DNA of 64,000 bases from Streptomyces sp. NBC_00433 (GTDB taxonomy: Bacteria; Actinomycetota; Actinomycetes; Streptomycetales; Streptomycetaceae), in assembly GCA_036015235.1 (NCBI GenBank), contig CP107926.1:1364001-1428000 (forward strand). The letters are read 5' to 3'. A program made the position numbers and the translations under genes. The notes below the pieces were generated by a model. That model was given only the letters and a program-made list of their open reading frames with translations. It searched no databases and was not told the origin of the DNA. Positions 35,701-42,532 of the stretch are shown here, piece after piece. Numbering within the stretch: the first letter of the stretch is position 1; every line of letters starts with the position of its first letter.

Positions 35701-37307
35701 ACTTCTGGCGGGCGACGGTCATGACCCGCCTGGTCGGCGATCCGCGGCTGGCGGCGGTGCTCAACGCGCTGGCCGTCCGCCACGGCCGCGAGGTGTTCCA
35801 GGCCGACGAATTCCCCGAGGCCGTCCGGCGCCGGGCCGATCAGGCGCTGGTGGACCTGCTCGGCGACGACGCGGTCGCGATGTTCCTGGCCATGTCCAGC
35901 AACCAGGAATACTGTCAGGACTTCCCGTGGGAGATCGCCGAGGCGCTCGCCCGGCCCGGAAACCGGTTCTGGTCCAACGTTCTGATCGGCCTGGTGACCG
36001 ACCCCGAGCTCGCCCGTGAGCACCGGATGCGGGCCGCAGCCGTCTTCGCCCTTGTTCTCGACGAGGCACAGGCGCGCAGCATGTACCTCGCTCTGGAACA
36101 GGACTGCACGCTGGATCGGGAGGGCCGGTTCGGCGCATGCCTGGCGTTGATCGGCCTCGGCGTGTCGAGGGACGCCAAGTGGCGCGACCCGTGCCCCAAG
36201 CAGAAGTCCCAGGCCGTGACCACGACCCCGGCCGAACCGGATCCCGCCGCGAGCGCGGAGGTCCTCGGCCGGACGTTCCAGGCCGAGCTCCGGCCATCAC
36301 GCCAGGTGCAGCACGCCGAGAACATCCTGGCGGGTGCGACGCGCCTCTTCGGGGCGGCCGACCGCGAGACCCTCGGCGCCCGCAACCAGTCCGCCGTCTT
36401 CCGCGCCGCCGAGGCCGGGGCCGAGGCGATGATCCCACCGTTCGAGGACCTCCTCGCGGACGCCGTTCGAGAACTGGGCGACGACGACCGCCTGACGTTG
36501 CGGATCCTCGGGAACCTGGCCTGGGCCCGGTACACGGCGGGCGATCTCGCGGCGGCGCTCGCGCTGTACGAACGGACCCTCACCGGCGCCGAGAAGACGC
36601 TTGGCGACCTCGACACCGAGACCTTGACCGCCCGATACGACCTGGCCCAGGCGCTCGCGGATTCCGGCGACACTGCGCGGGCGGGCGCGCTGTTCGAACT
36701 CGCCTACGCCGGCCGGCTGCGCGTCCACGGCGCGGACCACCGCGACACGCTGGCGGCCCGCTACCAGGCGGCCCGCACCCGCCACCGCGCCGGGGCTCTT
36801 GACGAGGCGGTGGCGCTCTACGAGCAGATCCTCGCGGCCCAGCAAAGCGCCCTGGGCGGGGACGACGCCGACACCCTGCTCACCGCGGGTACCCTGGCGG
36901 TCGCCCACCACCAGGCCGGCCGGCTCGCCGAGGCCATCGCCCTGCACGAGAGCACACTGGCCCAGCACCGCCGGATCCTCGGCGAGACCGATCCGCGCAC
37001 CCTGGCCTCGGCGCACGACCTCGCGGAATGCCACGCGGCCGACGGCGCTCCGACGACCGCGCTGCCGCTCTATCGGCAGGCCTATGACGGCCGGCGCGGG
37101 CTGCTCGGACTGGAAGACCCTGACACGCTCGCCAGCCTGCGCGGCCTGGTCTCAGCCTACGAGGCGGCGGGGCGGCCCGAGACGGTCGAACCGCCGGACC
37201 TTGAGGCCCTGGAGGCCTTGCGGCATGCGGACGCTGCGCAGCATCGGGCAGTCGAGCCCCGGACGTCCCCGGAACGGTCACCGGTCGACGGCCGGTCCGG
37301 CCCGTAG
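32682..37307 (+). CDS. Trypsin-like protease / NACHT NTPase / HEAT / TPR protein
   Basis: 1541 aa, GTG start inside the trypco1 gene. Residues 1-220: trypsin-like domain with His50 (GIVATCAHVLA), Asp97 (GPDLAFLRV) and Ser173 (GGYSGSPVLNSRTG). The STAND NTPase has Walker A CVVVAGPGAGKSSLLR (Lys324) and Walker B RWLVLVDGLDEVFD (Asp433, Asp436-Glu437), then VLATRPLPGGEL and SLAHTPLIATILCQLFS. Residues about 810-1190 are HEAT-like repeats (RRHAAEQLADFGDERGRDLL, SAAILLGVGDPRAGDLLFDL). The C-terminus (about 1200-1510) has TPR repeats of the TPR_12/TPR_10 kind (ARYQAARTRHRAGALDEAVA, LAVAHHQAGRLAEAIALHES, AHDLAECHAADGAPTTALPL). It has the same protease-NTPase core as the gene at 28540 but an unrelated, double solenoid sensor. 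Confidence 0.88.
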   Translation: MGPADHGLIGRALTELLRASTVALEVHTRAETVLGTGFFVAPGIVATCAHVLAKQRDRLPEIVAGRIVASEAGAADRELVLEPVAEWFTADGDTGPDLAFLRVPTALDVASVPLSDVVEVGDALWTFGHPAAARGGQSALFTALGPTRIRGQAGDWDPERVQGTPVGGGYSGSPVLNSRTGAVAGLLYSSDLGGSAHVVPAADILTALRVTVGAVPDPPAPARWLALLDDEQIRAGGWRYPGPRLRDYLQVAALAAADHPFRSLLPHVGAPSLTAVYQSQSVRTVGPGGDDGGSARQDTDLEPWGTILDDYADCVVVAGPGAGKSSLLRHTVLDLARRWQDIARADPPDPSDPSRSERSQDEGETMRAADGGVPRFVPVRVSAADLAEADSLSTGIAASVNAEHRGYGQIEPQPAALFATEPVPGARWLVLVDGLDEVFDPLARKQVVRGIRAAAARGERATPYRFVLATRPLPGGELSGGVPALDTRYVELLPFGRSDLLAFAEAWFRALGRPKDPQLEALDFDEAVAKSPLASLAHTPLIATILCQLFSVRPDIPLPGSLSETYAGFTGLLRDRWMRERLPGEKNADEVAAAALSRDGGSAAVAVGAQVLDTTDELLARLAVVRLEGRTTPAVELFAQWTQQPARVSAEAWTEFLHDVLRRSGVMVQRAGDFTFLHYTITEYLAATYTAADRQRSDAAFATVLGRWERRWPYSGFWSRRRVQRVVGACIPERARFWLPSSWHGPVYPDASYYGFLITAWRDRPDLTPTLLHIIARTRTDGTRFTVALLKQDAALDPAVVDATGKALAREALKPSPVEGPRYYALSGRNEIDGHHRYRCAVSLWQIGDPRTIEVFAALAADPTLHSRFRRHAAEQLADFGDERGRDLLAALATAKPTTDRLTWRDVQLRWQAAATAAGHGDQRGADELAALSADNTMRTLRWASAAILLGVGDPRAGDLLFDLTGDESVSAGERMHVAAFLAAHGDARGADRFAALAVDGRLSNDDFWRATVMTRLVGDPRLAAVLNALAVRHGREVFQADEFPEAVRRRADQALVDLLGDDAVAMFLAMSSNQEYCQDFPWEIAEALARPGNRFWSNVLIGLVTDPELAREHRMRAAAVFALVLDEAQARSMYLALEQDCTLDREGRFGACLALIGLGVSRDAKWRDPCPKQKSQAVTTTPAEPDPAASAEVLGRTFQAELRPSRQVQHAENILAGATRLFGAADRETLGARNQSAVFRAAEAGAEAMIPPFEDLLADAVRELGDDDRLTLRILGNLAWARYTAGDLAAALALYERTLTGAEKTLGDLDTETLTARYDLAQALADSGDTARAGALFELAYAGRLRVHGADHRDTLAARYQAARTRHRAGALDEAVALYEQILAAQQSALGGDDADTLLTAGTLAVAHHQAGRLAEAIALHESTLAQHRRILGETDPRTLASAHDLAECHAADGAPTTALPLYRQAYDGRRGLLGLEDPDTLASLRGLVSAYEAAGRPETVEPPDLEALEALRHADAAQHRAVEPRTSPERSPVDGRSGP

Positions 37308-37373
37308 GTCGGGGACGAACCTCCAGTCGCCTCCGCCCAGCTTGACTCCGTCGGGGATCTTGGTTGCTCGGGT

Positions 37374-37637
37374 TCAGCTGCCGAGGGTTCGCCAGGACTT
37401 CGACCGGGGGATCCCGTTGTCGTCCAGGAAGGTCCGAAAGGCGCTCGGCGGTCTCGGCGGAGAGGGTTCCCCCGTCTCCGATCAGCCGCTGAGTCGTTCG
37501 ATGTTCACGGCGATGGCCGTGAGTACGTGGTGCGGGTGGGCTTTCGGCTGTCCTCGGTGGCGGCAGTGGCGCATGCCGTGTCCGTGGGCGAACTCGTTGA
37601 CGGTTCCCTCGACTCCGGAGCGGAAGGCGTACCCGAA
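37374..37637 (-). pseudogene. C-terminal remnant of an IS1182-like transposase
   Basis: The minus frame reads FGYAFRSGVEGTVNEFAHGH, GMRHCRHRGQPKAHPHHVLT, AIAVNIERLSG, an in-frame TGA at 37482-37484, then a Pro-rich spacer and AFRTFLDDNGIPRSKSWRTL before the final stop. The R-S/G-x-E-G-T, RCRYRG-x-x-K and A-x-N-I-x-R-L order is the C-terminal end of IS1182/IS5-type transposases. The catalytic DDE part is absent and one stop interrupts the rest. No terminal inverted repeats were found. It directly follows the trypsin-NACHT locus. The remainder of 37308-37869 shows no gene. Confidence 0.6.
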
Positions 37638-37869
37638 AGGGATCGGGGGGACTGACCTGTGCCCGCACGGTTCGACCCACCGCCACCGTGAGCTCCACTG
37701 CGCCCGTGCTGCTTGAGCCCCGGCGGCTGCCGGCCGCTCGGGCTGAACGCTGCCGGGCCGTACCTCGCAGCAAGGTTGTCGACCGGTTGGGGACCCGTCG
37801 AACGCCCACAGGTGTCGGATCGCGTCCGTGAAGGTGTAGCGCGGGCAGGAACCGTCTCCGCTCGAGCGG

Positions 37870-39186
37870 TCACCGTGATTGCTGTGAGCCCCGGGGACCC
37901 CGCATACCTAGGACGTCGTCGGCCGTGAGCGCGTTCTCCCGGAGTTCCGGTTCGCTGGGGAGCGTTCTGGCGAACCAGTCGCCGTAGCGGTCACCCAGAT
38001 ACGGAGCCGAAGCACCGTGCAGAAGGACGCTCAGGCCCACGGTCACCGCGACGACTCCGCTCAGCTCCGTCGTCCCGGGCAGGTGTTCCTCGAAGGCGAG
38101 CAGACCGAAGACCAGGGAGGCCAGTCCGCGGGGACCGAACCAGCCGATGTAGCCGAGCGAGACGGGCCGCAGACCGCTGCCTGCCATGGCGAGAGCGACG
38201 GGCACCATCCGGATGACGGTCAGGCTGATCACCCCGTAGACCACCATCCGCCAGGTCAGGTGCTGGAGAGCCGGCCCCAGGATGACTGCACCGAAGGCCA
38301 GGAAGCTCACCGAAGCGAGCAGGAGCCCGAGCCGCTCGCTGAACTGCGCGCTCTGTGTGGGATCCGGTCCGTCGGTGTGCGTCTTTCGGCCTGGCGACGC
38401 GCCCCGCAGCCTGCTCCCGAAGGCGAGACCGGCGACCCAGGCGCCGATGAAGCCGCTGCCTTCGGCCGCGCCGCACACCGCGAAAGCGACCACGGGAACG
38501 GCGAGCACCAGGAACTGCCGCCAGTGCGAACTGCTCCAGTCCCGCAGCACGGACCACCGCAACACGCCCGCCCCAGCCCATCCGACCGCGAAACCGATCG
38601 CACCGCTGAGCAGCAGCGCGCGCAGGAACGTCGCAACGACGCCCGGATGGCCTCCGCCCTCACCCGCCGCCGCCAGCGCGAGCACGAAGAACGGCAGCGC
38701 CAGGCCGTCATTCAGACCCGATTCGACTCCCAGGCCCCCTCGGACCAGCGCCGGGACCCGCTGGTTGGAGAAGGCCTGCTCCCCGAGCGCGGCATCCGTC
38801 GGGGCCAGGATGATGGCGACCAGCGCCAACTCCCACGTGCTCAGACCGGGCAGCAGGGGCCAGGCCACCAGCCACCCCAGCGCGATCGTGACGGGCAACC
38901 CGATCACGAGCAGTCGCAGCGGAAGGAACTCCTCTCGGCGCAGGTCCTGGATCCTGATGGCCGCCGCGTCCGTGAACAGCACGAGAATCAGTGCGCTCTC
39001 CAACAGCGTCCGGGTGACCTCCGGATCCCGGTCCGCATTCAGAAGGTCCAGGCCCAGCGGCCCGATCGCCAGGCCGCACACGGTGAACACCAGGGGCCCG
39101 GACACCACCGTCGTGGACAGCCACCGTGAGAGCGCGCCGTAGCCGACGACCACGCCACCGGCCACCACCACAGCCCACTGGCTCAT
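37870..39186 (-). CDS. CPA1-type Na+(K+)/H+ antiporter
   Basis: 438 aa, ATG with GGAG 5 bases upstream. About twelve membrane helices are present. The core motifs of the NhaP/CPA1 family are visible: LVLFTDAAAIRIQDLR at the third to fourth helix, VAIILAPTDAALG, and ESGLNDGLALPFFVLAL with the Asn-Asp pair of the ion-binding unwound helices. GWFGPRGLASLVFGLLAFEE with its conserved Gly-Pro-Arg-Gly-Leu-x-Ser is the late helix motif. A short hydrophilic tail (RTLPSEPELRENALTADD) ends the protein. It exchanges monovalent cations for protons across the cytoplasmic membrane and serves pH and salt homeostasis. Single gene; convergent to the transposase remnant side. Confidence 0.9.
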   Translation of the reverse strand: MSQWAVVVAGGVVVGYGALSRWLSTTVVSGPLVFTVCGLAIGPLGLDLLNADRDPEVTRTLLESALILVLFTDAAAIRIQDLRREEFLPLRLLVIGLPVTIALGWLVAWPLLPGLSTWELALVAIILAPTDAALGEQAFSNQRVPALVRGGLGVESGLNDGLALPFFVLALAAAGEGGGHPGVVATFLRALLLSGAIGFAVGWAGAGVLRWSVLRDWSSSHWRQFLVLAVPVVAFAVCGAAEGSGFIGAWVAGLAFGSRLRGASPGRKTHTDGPDPTQSAQFSERLGLLLASVSFLAFGAVILGPALQHLTWRMVVYGVISLTVIRMVPVALAMAGSGLRPVSLGYIGWFGPRGLASLVFGLLAFEEHLPGTTELSGVVAVTVGLSVLLHGASAPYLGDRYGDWFARTLPSEPELRENALTADDVLGMRGPRGSQQSR

Positions 39187-39471
39187 CCGTACTCCTCACC
39201 TGTGACAGCGGCCACCGCATGGGCAGCTGGGCCCGGCAGACGCGCCACGTACCCGACCACACCGTCCCCCGCCGTCACACAGCGGCGTGACCGTTCACCC
39301 TACGTGTCGACCCCTTCGAAGGGGGGACCCCCGGTCACGGCACGCAGAACTCAATGCCCTTCTGCCCTTCCGCAGCACGCCCCCCTGCCGGACGATCACA
39401 CCGATGTACGCCATCCGCCGGCCAAGGTCGCCGGCCGCGAAACGGGCACAGCGTTGCCTACCGCACCCCCA

Positions 39472-39732
39472 TCAAGACCGCCGATGGGACTCCGGTTGGC
39501 GTGCCTTGTCGCCTCTGGCGATGAGATAGAGGAAAACACCGAGGAAAGGCAGAAAAATCAGGAAGACCAGCCAGAGCGCCTTTCCAGCACCGCTCACACT
39601 GTCATCGGAGAAAAGGTCACTGATGACACGGAACAGCAGGATGAGCCACACGGCCGCACCGACCAGGAAGACGATCGTCAAGAAGGCCCCAAGCACCGGA
39701 TAGCCGCTTGCCAGAACCATATGTCCGTTCAT
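39472..39732 (-). CDS. Small PLDc_N-type membrane protein
   Basis: 86 aa from ATG at 39732 (GGAG 4-5 bases upstream; the frame is open further 5 prime). Two membrane helices are present: LGAFLTIVFLVGAAVWLILLF and ALWLVFLIFLPFLGVFLYLI, followed by the short basic tail RGDKARQPESH. The pair of helices with WLIL, the hydrophilic loop VISDLFSDDSVSGAGK and the FLPFLGVFLYLIARG end is the PLDc_N (phospholipase D N-terminal-like) pattern. This domain also occurs alone in many actinobacterial proteins with an unknown membrane role. No phospholipase domain is attached. Confidence 0.75.
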   Translation of the reverse strand: MNGHMVLASGYPVLGAFLTIVFLVGAAVWLILLFRVISDLFSDDSVSGAGKALWLVFLIFLPFLGVFLYLIARGDKARQPESHRRS

Positions 39733-39917
39733 GCCACTCCAGCTGATGTCGGTCGGTATCCAGTCGGTCCTGCTCGGGAAGTGAGACGGGCCTGGGGACC
39801 ATGGTGAACCGCTGCTGTTCTCAGGCAACCCCAAGTCATCTTCACCTTGGTGCAGAGGTATCCGTCCCGCACTTCAAGAGGATCCGTCTGGGTTCAGCCG
39901 GGCCTCCGATCGGTCGC

Positions 39918-40085
39918 GGCTTGCCGCGCGGCGGCGGCGACACCGCCATGGAAGAAGCCACCTTCCTGACCCGCTTCGCCCGCCCGGTCACCGTCGTCCA
40001 CCGCCGCAGCCGCCTGCGCGCCTCGGAACACCACCCCGCTGCTCTCGCCGACCGGGCCCAGGCCGACCTCGCCGACGCGTCCTGA
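39918..40085 (+). pseudogene. trxB: Thioredoxin reductase fragment
   Basis: The forward frame contains [20 protein letters not shown] followed by [13 protein letters not shown]. This is the NADPH-binding core of TrxB ([30 protein letters not shown]), with unusually high fidelity. It is preceded by unrelated sequence and followed by a degenerate tail ([14 protein letters not shown]) and a stop. The FAD domains and the CxxC redox motif are absent, so this is a non-functional internal fragment of about 50 codons. No other gene is seen in 39733-40430. Confidence 0.6.
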
Positions 40086-40313
40086 AGCCCGCCTGTCGGT
40101 CAACAGGTGCGCCCTCCCCGGTCGCGGGCACACGAACCGTTGGCCCCAGGGTGCCGACGTCCCTTGGGGACCGGCGGCGACGCCGCCCGGCAGCGCCCGG
40201 CCGTCTCCCCCCCAGACGGCCGGAGCAAGGAGAGCGGCCGTCTCCTTGCACTGCCCCCTCATGCCCTTCCAGGCACCTGGACCGGACGGATAGTCAGCAA
40301 ATGCGACGCATGT

Positions 40314-40333
40314 CAGATTCATATATATATCTG
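40314..40333. promoter_or_regulatory. AT-rich palindromic element upstream of the beta-helix protein
   Basis: CAGATTCATATATATATCTG is flanked by 5-bp inverted arms (CAGAT / ATCTG) around an alternating AT run, about 100 bp before the start at 40431. It stands out in GC-rich DNA and is a likely promoter or regulator site. Confidence 0.4.
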
Positions 40334-40430
40334 AGTGTCGGTCTGCGGCGCTCAGGGGCGAAGGCTGCTCAGTGACTGGGCCGGGCCCGGATCGCGCTCC
40401 CTGCCCCTCACACAGTCAAGGAAAAAACGC

Positions 40431-41567
40431 ATGACTGACACCCGCAGACGCCTGTCCCTCACCGCAGCCGCCGGCCTCGGCCTGTGCCTGACCCTCCTGC
40501 CCGTCGGGCAGGCCCAGGCAGGGCAAGAACACCCGTCGCCGAGCGTGCCGTGCGGCGACATCCCGGCCCTGAAGACAGCGATCACCACGGCGAACACCAG
40601 CGGCGGGTCCATCACCCTCGCCTCCAACTGCGTCTACACCCTGACAGCGGCTGACAACCCGGACGACGGCCTGCCCGAGATCACCGGCAAGGTGCAGATC
40701 TCCGGAGGAGACCGCACCGTCATCCAGCGCGCGTCCAGCGCCACCGGGGACTTCCGCATCTTCCACGTGGCGCCGGGCGGCAGCCTCGGCCTCGACTCGC
40801 TCACCGTCCGCGGCGGCAACGCCGGCGGCACCGGCTACGCCGACGCGGGCGGGGGCATCCTCAACGACCAGGGCACACTGAAGCTGACCGGCGTGACCGT
40901 CCGGAGCAACAGGGCCGGCTTCATCGGCGGCGGAATCTGGAACAACCTGGGAACGCTCACGATGAAGGACTCGACACTCCACGACAACGCATCCCGCATC
41001 GGCGGCGGGGTGGCCACGAGCGGAACGATGACGATGGAGGGCGGCGCCCTGCGCGGCAACTCCTCCGACAACTGGGGCGGTGCCCTCGCCAACGCAGGCG
41101 ACACCAAGCTGAACAACGTGTCCGTCGCCGACAACTCCTCCGGTCTCGGCGGCGGCATCATGACCCTGACCATCAACAATGACAGCGGGCCCCTGACCCT
41201 GGAATCCACCCAGGTCACCGGCAACATCGCTGAGAGCAGCGGCGGCGGAATCTTCATCGGTATCGACCAGCCGACGACCCTGAAGAAGAGCACCGTCTCC
41301 CACAACACCGCCAACGGCGGCCCCACCACCGGCGGCGGCATCAACAACGACGGACGCCTCTTCGGCGCCATCATCAGCCCGACTGCCGGCTCCCAGCTTC
41401 AAAACAACGCAGCCGCCGACGCCGCCGACCCGGCCCTGCCCAAGGTGGACCTCATCGACAGCGCCGTCGTCAACAACACCCCGACCAACTGCGCGCCCCC
41501 CGGAAGCGTCCCCCACTGCGACGGCGCCAGCACCACCTACACGGCGCCCACAGCGGAAACGCCGTAA
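40431..41567 (+). CDS. Secreted right-handed beta-helix protein
   Basis: 378 aa from ATG at 40431 (AAGGAAA upstream). Residues 1-28 are a Sec signal peptide. The rest is a series of Gly-rich turns: AGGGILNDQGTLKLTGVTV, IGGGIWNNLGTLTMKDSTL, IGGGVATSGTMTMEGGAL, WGGALANAGDTKLNNVSV, LGGGIMTLTINNDSGPLTL, SGGGIFIGIDQPTTLKKST, GGGINNDGRLFG. This periodic GGGI-(N)-(G)-(T)L pattern is that of pectate-lyase-like or Chlamydia Pmp-like right-handed beta-helices. No catalytic motif or anchor is seen. It is probably an extracellular matrix or carbohydrate-associated protein. It stands alone. Confidence 0.8.
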   Translation: MTDTRRRLSLTAAAGLGLCLTLLPVGQAQAGQEHPSPSVPCGDIPALKTAITTANTSGGSITLASNCVYTLTAADNPDDGLPEITGKVQISGGDRTVIQRASSATGDFRIFHVAPGGSLGLDSLTVRGGNAGGTGYADAGGGILNDQGTLKLTGVTVRSNRAGFIGGGIWNNLGTLTMKDSTLHDNASRIGGGVATSGTMTMEGGALRGNSSDNWGGALANAGDTKLNNVSVADNSSGLGGGIMTLTINNDSGPLTLESTQVTGNIAESSGGGIFIGIDQPTTLKKSTVSHNTANGGPTTGGGINNDGRLFGAIISPTAGSQLQNNAAADAADPALPKVDLIDSAVVNNTPTNCAPPGSVPHCDGASTTYTAPTAETP

Positions 41568-41662
41568 CAGCAGGGAAAGTTGAGCTTGTCGGAGGACCCA
41601 CGTCGGCAGCAGAAGCTCAGGCTGAAGCCGCACAACGGATGCTCCCCAGGCCGGCGGTCGAA

Positions 41663-41686
41663 CGCTCCTGTCGGGCTACAGGAGCG
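41663..41686. terminator. Hairpin downstream of the beta-helix gene
   Basis: CGCTCCTGT (41663-41671) pairs with ACAGGAGCG (41678-41686) around a 6-base loop. It is a candidate terminator or structured RNA element about 100 bp after the beta-helix stop. Confidence 0.45.
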
Positions 41687-41754
41687 CCGAGGTGCCGTAC
41701 TGCGTCCCAGGTCCCGGCCACCTGTGCGAGCCCACGTGCCTTCGGTCTGCCGTT

Positions 41755-41780
41755 GTGGGCACCGCTTCCGCGGTGCCCAC
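41755..41780. terminator. Strong hairpin before the exopolysaccharide cluster
   Basis: GTGGGCACCGC (41755-41765) pairs perfectly with GCGGTGCCCAC (41770-41780), loop TTCC. An 11-bp GC stem with a tetraloop makes a good terminator between the beta-helix gene and the phosphatase gene. No gene is seen in 41568-41919. Confidence 0.6.
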
Positions 41781-41919
41781 GAGCAAGCGCAGCTCGGGCG
41801 CCCACCAAGCCTCCGCTCGATCCGCTGCCCGTGGGTCTCCTTCATCAGCACTTGACCATCAGCCTGGAAGCCGGCCCGGCGCGGCGGACGGACGCGGCCT
41901 CCGCTGGAATACTGTCGGC

Positions 41920-42516
41920 ATGCTCGGCATTTCTGCCCCGTCGGTCCAAGGACATCAGAAGCCGCCTTTCAGGGTGCTTATGGTCTGCACTGGCAACCTG
42001 CACCGCTCTCCGCTGGCTGAGCGTCTGCTGACGGCCCGCCTGGGCCCGTCCCGGGCCATGTTCCGGGTGACCAGTGCCGGCACAGCAGCCAAGGCCGGAA
42101 CCCCGATGGATCCGGCAGCCGCGGCTCTCCTTGCCGAGCTGGGCGGGGATCCTCGCGGTGCCGTCGCCAGCCGGCTGACCGCGGAACTCGTGGAGAACGC
42201 CGATCTCGTACTGGGCGCTGCGACGGAACATCGCGATGCCGCGGTGCGGCTGTCCCCCGTGTGGGCGCTGCGGCGGGCTTTCACCTTGCGCGAGTTCGCC
42301 CATCTGGTGCGAGCCGAGGACGCCGCCGGGGTGGCCTTGCCCGCAAACCGGGCCGCGTTGCTGGTTCAGGGAGCCTGGGCCCGGCGGGGCATGGAGGGCC
42401 GTTCTGAGGACCACGACGTGGACGACCCGTATGGCGCCTCCGATCAGGTGGCGCGGTGGTGCGCGGGGCGTATCGCGGAGCCGGTCGAGCGGATCGCCGT
42501 GGCCGTACTGGGCTGA
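41920..42516 (+). CDS. Low-molecular-weight protein tyrosine phosphatase (Wzb-like)
   Basis: 198 aa from ATG at 41920, which lacks a clear ribosome site. The phosphate-binding loop is VCTGNLHRSP: Cys23 and Arg29 make the CX5R signature of LMW-PTPs, though most members have GNICRS. The general acid is the Asp of DVDDPYGAS (Asp168/169). The mid region (GTPMDPAAAALLAELGGD, ASRLTAELVENADLVL, RRAFTLREFAHLV) follows the family. In exopolysaccharide clusters such enzymes dephosphorylate the C-terminal tyrosines of the Wzc-type BY-kinase; the kinase gene is at the far end of this cluster (61073). It converges on the DUF4012 gene 16 bp away. Confidence 0.87.
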   Translation: MLGISAPSVQGHQKPPFRVLMVCTGNLHRSPLAERLLTARLGPSRAMFRVTSAGTAAKAGTPMDPAAAALLAELGGDPRGAVASRLTAELVENADLVLGAATEHRDAAVRLSPVWALRRAFTLREFAHLVRAEDAAGVALPANRAALLVQGAWARRGMEGRSEDHDVDDPYGASDQVARWCAGRIAEPVERIAVAVLG

Positions 42517-42532
42517 TCCGCGCAGGCGGACG

